Shown: positions 43,264 through 51,867, counted from the first letter of the stretch. The stretch is DNA of 64,000 nt from Erythrobacter cryptus DSM 12079 (GCF_000422985.1 NZ_AUHC01000002.1:1-64000), one strand, 5' to 3'. Notes: a model not told the origin generated them from the sequence alone. A program made the numbers and translations.

Positions 43264-45444
43264 TCAGGGCAGGGTGGCAAGAGTGAGGGGAAGGGACAGA
43301 TCGAAGGTGCCGACCTGTCGCACCCACAGCGGGCCGGGCCCGTGCTGGGTGACGAGGCCGCTCACCTCGGCGCTGCCGAGGTGCAGCCATGGCTCGCTGC
43401 GCGGCCAGGTCGAATGGGGTGCGTCCGGCGGGCCGAAACCGACGATGTAGGCCTCGCGCTCCTCGATCAGCGGCACCTCGAGCCCGTCCTCCCAGCGCCA
43501 TTGCCCGCGGGCGCGCCGCGTCCAGGCAAACAGCCGCGCGCCATCGGCTTCGGTCCGCATGCGCGGGTGCGCCGGGCAGGGGGGACGGCGTGACAGCCCG
43601 GGATTGGCGAGGGTGGCCAGCACCGGATCGGGATCGCCCGTCCCGATCGCGGCGATACGCGAGGTGGCGAGTGGCGGCACGAGGTTCGCCTCCAGCGCCA
43701 CCAGCACATCGTCGAGCAGGATCACAGGGGTATCGGCTCCGTGGCCTCGCGCTGCAGCGGGCTCGGTGCCGCCGCGTCCGCGCAGCAGGCCGAAAAGACG
43801 CCAGCGCCCGGCACCGATCGGATCGGCGCCGGCAAACTGGATGATCTCATCGCCCACCAGCATCCGGTTGGCACCCGCGGCAAGTCCGGCGATGTCCGTT
43901 TCGGAAAGCACCAGATCATCGGCCACGAGGTCGACACGTGCACTCGCTTCGCGCTCGAACAACAGCGCCCGCGAGGGGCCGAGCGGCTCGGCCAGCCGTC
44001 CCATCAGGCTGCGCTGGGTGCCGCTGCTGGCGATTGGGGTGAGCGCGCTGCCCTGCACCGCGAACAGGGCGGCCCCCCGCCAGGCCCGGTTCTGGGCCGA
44101 GGCCGCTGCAAAGATCAGCGGCTGGCCCGGATTTGTGCTGCCATCGGGGGGCACTTCGATGAGCGCCAGCCGGGTCGGTGGAATGACGAGGTCCACAGGG
44201 CTCAGGGTCTCGCCGGGATCGCTTGCCAGCGGCGCGGCGCTCGGCGGTGCCAGCCGCTCGAGCTCGAGCAGGATGCCGCGATCAAGCCATTCCCAGCTGC
44301 GCACCAGCCAGGTGCCCGGTTGATCGGGCAGGCGCACGATGCTGCCGGGGATGACGCGCGGATCGAGCTCGCCAACCAGCCAGGAAAGGCTTTCCTGCTG
44401 CCAGCGCGCGCGCTGCGCGGCGCCGCTGGCAAGCTGGCGCGCGCCCTCGGCGGTGAGCGTGGCGGGCAGGTCGATCACCTGCTCGCGCCCGGCATCGCGC
44501 GCGCCCACCGCGCGCTGGATGCCCGGCTGGTAATCGCGCTGCTCGTCGTAATAGCGCAGCGCGGCCGGGGCGCGAACGGGTGGGCCGGCGCGCTGCTTGT
44601 GCCGGGTTTCCTCGCGCGCGCGGCCAGCCTCGGCAAGCTGCTCCGGCAAGGTCAGCGCTTCGCCGTTCGGTTCGGCGCGCGGAGCAATCAACAGCCCCTC
44701 GCCGCCAGCCGTGCAGACCAGCGGGATGACCTGATCGATCGCCGCCAGCGTGCTGCCGAGCGGCCCGCCTTCATCGGCAAGCCCGCGTGCGGGCGTGAGC
44801 GCCACGCTTTCCGCCATGCCTTGCGCCACCGGCACCAGCGCGGCGAGCGGCACCGAATCGGCAGGGCCCGCGGCGAAGATCTCGAAACTCAGCGCCGGGA
44901 TACGGTTGCCGAAATCAGCAAGCTCGAGATTCTCGAACACCACGTAGGCGCAATCGCGAAAGGCCGGGGCCTCGGCGCCCCGCGCCGCGGCGATCAGTGG
45001 ATCGACCGGATCATCGCCGTGGCCGGGATAGAAGCGCATCGCCCCGCCGGTCTTGAGGTCTCCCGCGGTGCCGCGCAGCAGATTGCCATCGGCCCAGATC
45101 CGCCCGATGCCGGCAAGCGGCGTGCTCGACAGCGCCACGGCAAAGGAGGCCGAATAGGAATAGGTGACGGTCGATGGCTGGCCCTTGCGGCCCTTGTCCT
45201 TGCGCCTCGTCTCGATCAGGTCGGTTGACCAGATCACCGTGCCCGGCACCCGCATCCGCCCGAAGTGGCGCGGGATCGGTGTGCCATAGCTTGAGGTGCT
45301 CACCGCAAGTTCGCGCAGCCGCGGCCCCTGGCGCGTGGGGGCAAAGAGCATCGCATCGGCCTGCTGCCCGACCAGCGCGCCGATCGCCCCGCCGATCGGC
45401 CCGCCCACCGCCGTGCCGATCGCCGTGAGGAGCAAGGTTGCCAT
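43264..45444 (-). CDS. GTA gp15-type tail hub / host-specificity protein (short form)
   Basis: A 726-residue protein. It has a glycine-rich hydrophobic N terminus (MATLLLTAIGTAVGGPIGGAIGALVG) and a phage-tail domain with YGTPIPRHFGRMRVPGTVIWSTDL, TYSYSASFAVAL and NRIPALSFEIF. The C-terminal part has WRLFGLLRGRGGTEPA. The R. capsulatus gp15 is roughly 1300 residues with a large TIM-barrel domain in the middle; no such insert is recognisable here. It probably forms the distal hub/spike contacting the recipient cell. It starts four bases after gp14 ends, so the chain is coupled. Confidence 0.85.
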   Translation of the reverse strand: MATLLLTAIGTAVGGPIGGAIGALVGQQADAMLFAPTRQGPRLRELAVSTSSYGTPIPRHFGRMRVPGTVIWSTDLIETRRKDKGRKGQPSTVTYSYSASFAVALSSTPLAGIGRIWADGNLLRGTAGDLKTGGAMRFYPGHGDDPVDPLIAAARGAEAPAFRDCAYVVFENLELADFGNRIPALSFEIFAAGPADSVPLAALVPVAQGMAESVALTPARGLADEGGPLGSTLAAIDQVIPLVCTAGGEGLLIAPRAEPNGEALTLPEQLAEAGRAREETRHKQRAGPPVRAPAALRYYDEQRDYQPGIQRAVGARDAGREQVIDLPATLTAEGARQLASGAAQRARWQQESLSWLVGELDPRVIPGSIVRLPDQPGTWLVRSWEWLDRGILLELERLAPPSAAPLASDPGETLSPVDLVIPPTRLALIEVPPDGSTNPGQPLIFAAASAQNRAWRGAALFAVQGSALTPIASSGTQRSLMGRLAEPLGPSRALLFEREASARVDLVADDLVLSETDIAGLAAGANRMLVGDEIIQFAGADPIGAGRWRLFGLLRGRGGTEPAAARGHGADTPVILLDDVLVALEANLVPPLATSRIAAIGTGDPDPVLATLANPGLSRRPPCPAHPRMRTEADGARLFAWTRRARGQWRWEDGLEVPLIEEREAYIVGFGPPDAPHSTWPRSEPWLHLGSAEVSGLVTQHGPGPLWVRQVGTFDLSLPLTLATLP

Positions 45445-45448
45445 GGAC

Positions 45449-45883
45449 TTAGACTTCCACTGGAGGGGCAAGGCGCCACTGGGCGCAGATTATCCAGCCC
45501 GGGTCGAAGGGTTGCTGCACCACCCGCCCGAGGCCGGCATGGGCATGGATCACGCTGCCGGCCTCGGCGGCAATCGCGAGGTGATGCTGGCCGCGGCCGA
45601 GGCCAAGCAGCAGCACATCGCCCGCGCACACCGGGCCGCAGGCCTTGATGAGACCAGAACGGTCGGCGCAGGCGAGCCAGGTGCCGATCTCGAGGTTGCG
45701 CAGGCCATAGCCGCGCGGCGTGATGGGGGCGAGGCCGCAAGCCGTGATGGCGGCGGCGACCAGGCCAACGCAATCGAGGCCCGTTGCCGGGTCGCGCCCG
45801 TGGAGGCGGAAGCGGCAGCCCAGCAGCGCCTGTGCGGCACGCAGCAGGCGTTCGCGCTCATCGCCCATGGCCGGCGTCCTCAT
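45449..45883 (-). CDS. GTA gp14-type NlpC/P60 cell-wall peptidase
   Basis: A 144-residue peptidase of the NlpC/P60 fold, with the catalytic cysteine in TGLDCVGLV (C38) and histidines at RGQHHLAI (100-101). In RcGTA the equivalent protein sits in the baseplate and cuts peptidoglycan during DNA delivery. The ATG at 45883 overlaps the gp13 stop (ATGA). Its length matches the family. Confidence 0.9.
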   Translation of the reverse strand: MRTPAMGDERERLLRAAQALLGCRFRLHGRDPATGLDCVGLVAAAITACGLAPITPRGYGLRNLEIGTWLACADRSGLIKACGPVCAGDVLLLGLGRGQHHLAIAAEAGSVIHAHAGLGRVVQQPFDPGWIICAQWRLAPPVEV

Positions 45884-46689
45884 GGCTGGCCGTAGCGGGC
45901 CAGCAGGTCATTGCCCGGCAGGAACGGCTCACCCCGGAAATTGATCGCATTGGCAAAGCGCGCCGCGCAGGTGGCGATGGTGTGGTCGCAGCCTTCGCGC
46001 AGTTCGATGCGCGTACCGGGCTGCGTGCCGGCAACCAGCGGGCGATCGAGCACCAGCCACGCGCCCGCAGCCGCGATCACGCCGAAGGCGATCCCGGTCT
46101 GCGGCCCGGCCAGAAAGCGAAGCCTGCCATCGACGAACAGATCCCCCGCAATCCCCTGAACCTCCACCCGATTGCCGTCGATGTCGATGTTGGTGAGGTG
46201 ATGATGATGCGTGAACCGCACGGGCGAAAGACCGCAGCCCGGGCCGCAGAAAGCCGCGCGGCAGGTGGGGCTGGTGCGCGGCACCAAGTCGCGCTCCAGC
46301 AGGCTCTTGGCCGATCGCAGCTCGGCGGCAAACTGCCGGCGATCATCCTCGATCCTGCCGATCTCGCCGGTGTAGAGCGTGGCGTGCTCGAGGGTCAGCC
46401 AATCGACCGCGCCGATGGCGATGGCGGCTTCATCAAACAGGCCAGCGGCAAGTTCCTCCTCGCGGATCGCCTCGTGGCTGAGCGCGCCCTCGACCTCGGC
46501 GCTGTCATTGGCAAGCTCGCTGGTGAGGCGCACCGCGGCCGGGATCATCCCCGGGGCGGCCATGTGCCGCACCCCGCCGAAGACGAGATCGCGGTCATGG
46601 CTGGTAAAGCCGAGGGCCACGCCGTCGCGGCGGTAGATGCGCCAGAAGGTTGCGACCGTATCGAGATCGCGGTCGAAGAACACCCGCAT
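45880..46689 (-). CDS. GTA gp13-type hub protein (DUF2163 / BR0599 family)
   Basis: A 269-residue protein with the DUF2163-like N terminus (ATFWRIYRRDGVALGFTSHDRDL) and the cysteine-bearing C-terminal part TCRAAFCGPGCGLSP and GCDHTIATCAARFANAINFRGEPFLPG, typical of BR0599-type proteins. In RcGTA gp13 is a baseplate hub with an iron-sulfur cluster; the cysteines here are compatible with that. Start and stop overlap both neighbours. Confidence 0.9.
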   Translation of the reverse strand: MRVFFDRDLDTVATFWRIYRRDGVALGFTSHDRDLVFGGVRHMAAPGMIPAAVRLTSELANDSAEVEGALSHEAIREEELAAGLFDEAAIAIGAVDWLTLEHATLYTGEIGRIEDDRRQFAAELRSAKSLLERDLVPRTSPTCRAAFCGPGCGLSPVRFTHHHHLTNIDIDGNRVEVQGIAGDLFVDGRLRFLAGPQTGIAFGVIAAAGAWLVLDRPLVAGTQPGTRIELREGCDHTIATCAARFANAINFRGEPFLPGNDLLARYGQP

Positions 46690-49010
46690 CAGGCACGCTC
46701 GCGCAGTTCGATCAGCGGAATCGAAGGGGCCTCACCCGCGGCGAAATTGACCGAGGAAATATCGAGCCGATCCTCGGCAAAGCGCACCGGCACGTCGAAC
46801 AGGAAGCCGGCGCGCACCTCGGCGCCCGGCGGCGGCGCTTCGGAAAAACGCAGCACGCCGAGCGGTTCGAGCGTCCAGCCGCTGCTCGGCTCGCCGCCAA
46901 CGCTCACCAGCAGCGTCTCGGCGCGCGGGCGGGTGATCGGGCGCACCTGCGGGTCGGCGGTGCCATAGGTCTTGATCAGCGGAAAATCCGCGCGCAGCCC
47001 ATCGCCCACCCCAAGCAGCTGGTCGAACATCGTGGGCGTTCCGGTCATGCCGTTGGAGCTGTGATCGAAAGGGTCCATGAGGCGAAAGCCGCGCCCCGGG
47101 CCGCGCCGGGCGCGGAAAAAGGCGATGAGCTGGCTGAGCTCGGCTTCCGAGCGGATCCCGGCGCCCACGTCGAAATGCAGCCTTGCGTCGGCCCACAGGG
47201 CATTGCGCCGTTCGTGGCCCGAGGCGGTCACCGCGATCGAGGTGGAAAACTCGGGCGCGACCGAGGCGCCCCGCCCCAAGGCAAAGGGATAGAGGACATC
47301 GTCGAAGGCATCCATGGGTGGCTCCGGAGGCGGGGGCAGGCGGGTGTAGCCATCGCGCGCCACCTGGGGCAGCGCCCAGACATAGCGGCGGGCGATCCCG
47401 CGTGCGGCGGCTTCATCAAGGCCGTGGTCGATGCGTGGCCATTGGGTATCTGCGTCGGCCGGATCAAGCACGAAGCCGGCAAGGTAATCCTGGCTTGCGC
47501 GCGGATAGCCGAGCCAGGCATCAACGAAGGCATAGGCCGTGCGCCGCGCTGCATCGGCGCCCGCAGTGAGCCAGTCATAATCCTCGATCTGCAGCCGGTC
47601 GAAGGCGGGATAGGCCCAGCCAGCCGGCAGATTGGCGCGGTACAGCTCGGGCCGGGCGGGATCGAGGATGGTGGGCGTGAAAGCCAGCAACAGCACCTCG
47701 GCAGCTCCTTCGGCCGCAGCCCGCACCGCGGCGGTGAGCGCCGCGGTTGATTGGGCAAGGAGCGTGCCGGCCGCATCGAGCAGCGCAATCTCAGCCGCAT
47801 CGAGCGGGCCGGCAAGATCGGGGATTGTCGGCGGATTGCCGCCGAGGGCAAGCCTTGCCGCATCGTCATAAAGGCAGATTTCGCCCGCCGGCGTGACCCA
47901 CCACCACGGCTCGCCAATCTGGAAGCGCACTGGTTGCTCGGCAGCTTCCAGCAAGGCGACGAAGGCCCGCGCGACATCGGCAAGCCAGGCCATCGCCTCG
48001 CCATGGGCTGGTGACAAGAGGGTGGAGGGCGGCACCCAACCGGTCAGCGCCGGAGCGCCGTTCGCCGTGCGCTGCTTCCAGCTTTCGGGGCAATAGGCAT
48101 CGAACAGTTCGTACGAGAGCGAGGCGATCACCGAAAAGCCGGCTGCGCGCGCCCGGGCGAAGTAATCGCCATGCCACAGCGCCGCCGGGGTGCACAGCGC
48201 GCCCGGCTGCGCCGCCAGGAGCGCGCCCCCCGCCGTGTGCGCCAGGCGCATGAAGTGGCTCATCCCGACATAGTGGACTATGTCATCGCGATAGCCGAGG
48301 CCGACCAGATTGCGCAGCAGCCGCGCCGGGGTCTGGTTATAGCCATCGTCATAGGCGGTGGCGATGCGCTCCCCATGCGGGGGAACCAACACGTCGCCGA
48401 TCGCCAGCATGGCCCGGGAGCCATCGGCATTGATCTCGGACATGATGACCGACCCGTTGAACCGCGCCGGCAGCGGGGCGGTGCTCCCCGGAACATAGCC
48501 GGGCGCCACCAGCGAGATGAACATCCGGTCGATATCCGAAGGGTGGATCGGCTCGCCGGGCAGGCCATAGCCGCTCTCAAGCTGCGAGAAGGGCAGGGTA
48601 ATGCGCGCATCGGTGGGCGTGCCCTGCGCATAGTTCCAGAGCCGCACATACCAGGTGCGCGGCGCGCCATTGGCATCGCGCCCCTCGATCGTCAGCGTCG
48701 GGCCGTTGGGCTGGTCGAGCGCGATCACCCCTTCGGACTGCCAGCGAAAGCTCAGGGTGGTGTGGGCATAGTCCCGGTCGGTCGCGTAGGCGAGCAGCGG
48801 GTGATCGAGCGCATCGACGCTGTCCCAGATCAGCCCGACGAGTTCGCCGGCATGGTGCAACTCGACTTCGACCCGCAAGGCATCGGGCGCGGTAGTGACC
48901 ACCGCCGCCATCGCCGGCCGCGGGAAATTGACCGTCCAGAAGCGCGGATCGAAGCGCTGGATGAAGCTGCTTTCCTGCCCGCGGGCCGCGCGGGCGAGCC
49001 AGAACGCCAT
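46689..49010 (-). CDS. GTA gp12-type distal tail protein with large N-terminal extension
   Basis: A 773-residue protein. The C-terminal ~208 residues (from MDAFDDVLYPFALGRGA) are a complete DUF2460/TIGR02217 distal tail protein, the normal size of RcGTA gp12. The N-terminal ~565 residues start with a beta-rich region (to about 170). A segment resembling a glycoside-hydrolase-like TIM barrel follows (YVGMSHFMRLAHTAGG, WHGDYFARARAAGFSVIASL, RLQIEDYDWL). A PPPPEPP linker joins the halves. The internal ATG at 47315 is preceded by CCGGAGCCACCC, a good ribosome-binding site, so a separate 208-residue product is possible. The extension may relate to non-contractile tail sheath domains, a name from memory. 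Confidence 0.85.
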   Translation of the reverse strand: MAFWLARAARGQESSFIQRFDPRFWTVNFPRPAMAAVVTTAPDALRVEVELHHAGELVGLIWDSVDALDHPLLAYATDRDYAHTTLSFRWQSEGVIALDQPNGPTLTIEGRDANGAPRTWYVRLWNYAQGTPTDARITLPFSQLESGYGLPGEPIHPSDIDRMFISLVAPGYVPGSTAPLPARFNGSVIMSEINADGSRAMLAIGDVLVPPHGERIATAYDDGYNQTPARLLRNLVGLGYRDDIVHYVGMSHFMRLAHTAGGALLAAQPGALCTPAALWHGDYFARARAAGFSVIASLSYELFDAYCPESWKQRTANGAPALTGWVPPSTLLSPAHGEAMAWLADVARAFVALLEAAEQPVRFQIGEPWWWVTPAGEICLYDDAARLALGGNPPTIPDLAGPLDAAEIALLDAAGTLLAQSTAALTAAVRAAAEGAAEVLLLAFTPTILDPARPELYRANLPAGWAYPAFDRLQIEDYDWLTAGADAARRTAYAFVDAWLGYPRASQDYLAGFVLDPADADTQWPRIDHGLDEAAARGIARRYVWALPQVARDGYTRLPPPPEPPMDAFDDVLYPFALGRGASVAPEFSTSIAVTASGHERRNALWADARLHFDVGAGIRSEAELSQLIAFFRARRGPGRGFRLMDPFDHSSNGMTGTPTMFDQLLGVGDGLRADFPLIKTYGTADPQVRPITRPRAETLLVSVGGEPSSGWTLEPLGVLRFSEAPPPGAEVRAGFLFDVPVRFAEDRLDISSVNFAAGEAPSIPLIELRERA

Positions 49011-49023
49011 TGGGGTTTTCCGA

Positions 49024-49693
49024 TTATGCCTGGTCAAGTGTGCGGCGCACCGCGCTGGCGATCTGGCGGGCAGAACGCTGCATCGCGGCTGGGGCTGCCT
49101 GCCCGCGCGGCACGGCAAGCTGGATGGCCACCCGAACATCCTGAGCGGGGCGTGCAGCCGGACTCGTCTCGATCCGCACCGCAGGGGGCCGGACAAACAC
49201 GATCGGCGCGCGCTCCTGCGCCATGATCGGCGCTTTTGGCGCTTCAGGCAGATTGTCGATCCGGCCCGCGCTGGTGGGCACGAACACCTCGGGCCCTCGT
49301 TCTCCGACGAGGATCGGGCGGCCCGGTGAAACCGGGCCGCCGGTGGCGCGCCCGGGCAGGCCGAAAAGTGCGCCAATCGTCTGGCCAAGCAGGCCACCGA
49401 GGCCACCAGCGCCACCGCCGGCACCGTTTGCCGAACAGGCTGGCCATGCCCGATTGCAGCGCATAGGCGGCAATCTCGCTGAGCGCGCTGAAGGCGATGC
49501 GCTTCAAGTCGTCAAAGCCGAGACTGCCGCGTCGGATCGCCGCCAGCAGGCCCCGCTCGAGCACGTCCCCGGCCCGGCCAAACCCATCGAGCAGCGAGGT
49601 GTCTAGCGACCGGCGCATGGTTTCCAGATCGCTGGCAAAGCCCTCTGTGCGGGCGCGCACGTCGATCACCAGCTCCTCAAATCCTTCGGTCAT
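49024..49693 (-). pseudogene. GTA gp11-type tail tape-measure protein, frameshifted
   Basis: The first part (MTEGFEELVIDVRARTEGFA ... LSEIAAYALQSGMASLF) is the usual GTA tape-measure N terminus. It then runs into nonsense after about 89 residues. The correct continuation (NGAGGGAGGLGGLLGQTIGA, ATGGPVSPGRPILVGERGPE) is in the next frame and ends at 49024. One extra base near 49423-49433 (for example GGCAAACGG in place of GCAAACGG or GGCAAAGG) accounts for the break. Together the two halves give a normal ~220-residue protein. A real mutation, a sequencing error and a programmed +1 shift are all possible. The tail length-ruler would be lost without correction. Confidence 0.85.
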
Positions 49694-49886
49694 GGGCATC
49701 ACGCTCCATCATGCGCTCTATGGTCTCGCGGCTCGGCGGAGCGGGCGAGCCTGGATCGTCCGGCTGGGTGAGCGCCATCGCCAGCTCGGCCGGCGTTGCG
49801 CTCCAGAACTCGTCAGGCCGCCAGCCCAGCCAGCGCGCGGCCAGCGCCCAGCAGCGCTGCGCGGCGGCGGCGAAGGTGGCGCTCAC
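49677..49886 (-). CDS. GTA gp10.1-type tail assembly chaperone
   Basis: A 69-residue protein (ATFAAAAQRCWALAARWLGWRPDEFWSATPAEL...) matching the TIGR02216-like phage tail assembly chaperones in size and tryptophan pattern (WRPDEFWSATPAEL). GTG at 49886 overlaps the gp10 stop (GTGA), and its end overlaps the tape-measure start. It probably chaperones the tape measure during tail assembly, as the second half of the gpG/gpGT-type pair does in phages. Confidence 0.8.
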   Translation of the reverse strand: MSATFAAAAQRCWALAARWLGWRPDEFWSATPAELAMALTQPDDPGSPAPPSRETIERMMERDAHDRRI

Positions 49887-50197
49887 GCGCGGCCCTGGAG
49901 CACCTGGGCGAGTACCGCGCGCACCGGCTCGGTCGCCGCGACCAGGCCGATCTCGAGCAGCGCTGCGCCGACTGCCTCGCGTGGCGGCCGGTTCTCGGTT
50001 GGCAGGCAATGCCACAGGAGCGCGGTCATCTCCGAAAGTGTCATCGCCCCCGCGGCTGCGCGTTCAACCAGGGCGAACAGCGATCCCAGCTCTGCCTCGG
50101 CCTCGACCAGATGTTCAAAGCTCGGGCGCAGCACGTAGTCGGCACCAGCCACCCTCAGCCGGGCTTCCCCGCGCAGGGGATTGGCGGGGCGGCTCAT
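49883..50197 (-). CDS. GTA gp10-type tail assembly protein
   Basis: A 104-residue protein (MSRPANPLRGEARLRVAGAD ... LRPSFEHLVEAEAELGSLFALVERAA) of the GTA-gp10 family, conserved between the major tail protein and gp10.1. It is assumed to act as a tail chaperone. Its ATG overlaps the gp9 stop. Confidence 0.88.
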   Translation of the reverse strand: MSRPANPLRGEARLRVAGADYVLRPSFEHLVEAEAELGSLFALVERAAAGAMTLSEMTALLWHCLPTENRPPREAVGAALLEIGLVAATEPVRAVLAQVLQGRA

Positions 50198-50601
50198 GCC
50201 GGGATCACCGGGCCGGAACTTTCGAGTTGCAGCGTATAGGTGCGCTCGCCGTTGAAATCCCCGGCATAATCAAGCCGCTGCACGAGAAAGCGCCCACGCA
50301 GCCGGGCGCCGTCCTCGAACGACAATTCGTAATCATCGAGCGTGCCGGCGAGCGCGTGGGCGCGCACCGCATCCTCGGCTGCGCTGCCAAGGAAGATTCC
50401 GGCGGCGCTGACCGAGACCGAGCGGGTGCCCGCGCCCGAGAGCAGCTCGCGCCAGCCGCCCGACTGCTTGTGGGTGATGACCACGGTATCACCATTGATC
50501 GACATCTGCGTGGTCCTGAGCCCGGCGACGGTCTGATATGTGGGCGGCGAGGCTCCGTCGGAGATCTTGAGCAGGAAGGCGGCGCCGGATTGAGCGGGCA
50601 T
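50194..50601 (-). CDS. GTA gp9-type major tail tube protein
   Basis: A 135-residue protein (GAAFLLKISDGASPPTYQTVAGLR ... GERTYTLQLESSGPVIPA) with the features of TP901-1-like phage major tail proteins: a start on a beta-strand and a conserved INGDTVVITHKQSGGWRELL. It polymerises into the tail tube. It starts five bases after the gp8 stop. Confidence 0.92.
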   Translation of the reverse strand: MPAQSGAAFLLKISDGASPPTYQTVAGLRTTQMSINGDTVVITHKQSGGWRELLSGAGTRSVSVSAAGIFLGSAAEDAVRAHALAGTLDDYELSFEDGARLRGRFLVQRLDYAGDFNGERTYTLQLESSGPVIPA

Positions 50602-50606
50602 GGTTG

Positions 50607-51002
50607 TTACTCCGTGGCTGGGGCAAACAGGCGAAAGCGGAATTCGATGAGCGCGGCGCGCAGATTGTCGGGGCGCGCCTCGCTGCGGGCGCGCAGGAAG
50701 CGGATGGTGGCGACCTCGAACCCGGCATGAAGGCGCGGCAGGCCAAGCACCCGGCGCTCGATTGCGGCGAGCAGCGCGGCATCGGCCTCGGGGCGGTCGA
50801 TACGGGTGACGAGTTCGAGCGCGATCCGGGTCTCGCGCCCGGGGCGGTCCTTGGTGCCCCAGTCGGCCGAGGCGCTGGCCGCGATCCCGAGCCAGGGCGG
50901 ACTGACGCTGAGCGGGCTTTCCTCGGCGATGGCATTGATCCCCGCGAGCGCCGGATCGGCGCTCAGCCAGGCGATCAGCGCGGCGCGCAGCTCATTTTCC
51001 AT
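50607..51002 (-). CDS. GTA gp8-type tail terminator (DUF3168)
   Basis: A 131-residue protein (MENELRAALIAWLSADPALAG ... LIEFRFRLFAPATE) of the DUF3168 family, which in RcGTA caps the tail tube at the head. The ATG at 51002 lies within the end of the preceding small gene and gives the family start; the longer upstream reading frame is a shadow. Confidence 0.88.
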   Translation of the reverse strand: MENELRAALIAWLSADPALAGINAIAEESPLSVSPPWLGIAASASADWGTKDRPGRETRIALELVTRIDRPEADAALLAAIERRVLGLPRLHAGFEVATIRFLRARSEARPDNLRAALIEFRFRLFAPATE

Positions 51003-51171
51003 CCTGTGCGTCCTCGAACAGGTCGGGCCACAGCGCTCTGGCCGAGCGCCAGCCAGCCCCGGTGTCGTGGGCGGTGCGGCGCGCCGCCCTGCTGCGCCTT
51101 TCGGCGATCTGCCGGGCCCGGGCGGCAAGACGCGCGATCAGCCGCGTCGCGGCGGCGCTGGCGCGGATCAC
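50992..51171 (-). CDS. Small arginine-rich protein in the gp7 position
   Basis: A 59-residue basic protein (IRASAAATRLIARLAARARQ ... WPDLFEDAQDGK) between gp6 and gp8. GTG at 51171 overlaps the gp6 stop (GTGA) and the end overlaps the gp8 start, so it is placed like a translated cluster member. RcGTA has a stopper protein of roughly 100 residues here; this product is shorter, helical and not recognisably the same fold. It could be a reduced stopper or an unrelated accessory protein. Confidence 0.55.
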   Translation of the reverse strand: MIRASAAATRLIARLAARARQIAERRSRAARRTAHDTGAGWRSARALWPDLFEDAQDGK

Positions 51172-51713
51172 GCCAGCCTCACCGCGCGCCAGGGGCGCCA
51201 CAGCGCCGTGACGCTTGCCGGGGGGACCGCGGCGGCCTTGCCCTCGCGATCGCGATAGGAATGGGCGGCAAGGCGGATGATCCCCTGACGCAGCGGTGCG
51301 GGCAGGCCCTCCCAGTCATCGGCGATCCCGGCCTCGAAGCGGACAGCCACGCCGCGGCCCGTGAACACCTGGAGCAGCTGGACGCAGGCGCTCGTGCCGA
51401 TGCGCCATTCGATCGCCTCGCTCGGGGAGGCAAAGACCGAACGGTCACCCTCGGCATCGATCAGTGCCGCGCCCGTGATCGTCCTGACCGGGCGCGAGAC
51501 GAGTTCCTGCCAGCCGCGCGCCAGGGGAATGGTTTCCTCCACCTCCTGGCGCAGCGGCGCCTTGCCGGTGAAGGCCTCGCAGATCGCAAGGCTGGTATCG
51601 AGCAGCCCACTCAGCGCTGCGTCATCATCCGGACGGGTGATCCCGAGCCAGTGCTTGAGCTCGGCCAGCGCCAGAGCGCCAGGCACTGGCGGCTGCACGA
51701 TAATCCGCTCCAT
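51168..51713 (-). CDS. GTA gp6-type head-tail connector
   Basis: A 181-residue adaptor (MERIIVQPPVPGALALAELK HWLGITRPDDDAALSGLLDT ... AAHSYRDREGKAAAVPPASV) of the phage gp6-like/HK97 adaptor family that joins portal and tail. The start at 51713 is the only ATG before the family-like sequence. It is separated from the capsid gene by a strong terminator hairpin, which is unusual inside this otherwise compact run. Confidence 0.9.
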   Translation of the reverse strand: MERIIVQPPVPGALALAELKHWLGITRPDDDAALSGLLDTSLAICEAFTGKAPLRQEVEETIPLARGWQELVSRPVRTITGAALIDAEGDRSVFASPSEAIEWRIGTSACVQLLQVFTGRGVAVRFEAGIADDWEGLPAPLRQGIIRLAAHSYRDREGKAAAVPPASVTALWRPWRAVRLA

Positions 51714-51741
51714 CGCGGTGTCTCCCGTTTCTTGAACCCGG

Positions 51742-51800
51742 AAAAATGCGCCCGCATCCCCGGCTCGGCGGAGAGGCAGTCCGAGCAGGATGCGGGCGCA
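51742..51800 (-). terminator. Intrinsic terminator between GTA capsid and connector genes
   Basis: On the minus strand a 13-bp perfect outer stem (arms 51788-51800 and 51747-51759) encloses an inner 6-bp stem (GCTCGG/CCGAGC, 51763-51768 and 51781-51786). Five T residues (51746-51742) follow at once. It begins 67 bases after the capsid stop and ends 28 bases before gp6. It should stop a large share of transcripts, leaving capsid mRNA in excess over the tail genes unless anti-termination acts. Confidence 0.88.
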
Positions 51801-51867
51801 AGAGGCCGACCGGCGCGCAAAGGGGGCGCCGCGCCGATCGGCGCAGCGAAGCTGGGGCGCGGCGGCC

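Noticed and set aside
41385-43286. A 633-codon plus-strand frame with long Arg/Gly runs across the ompA-like gene
   Set aside because: The runs are the antisense of the proline codons. The minus strand has signal peptide, domains, ribosome-binding site and terminator.
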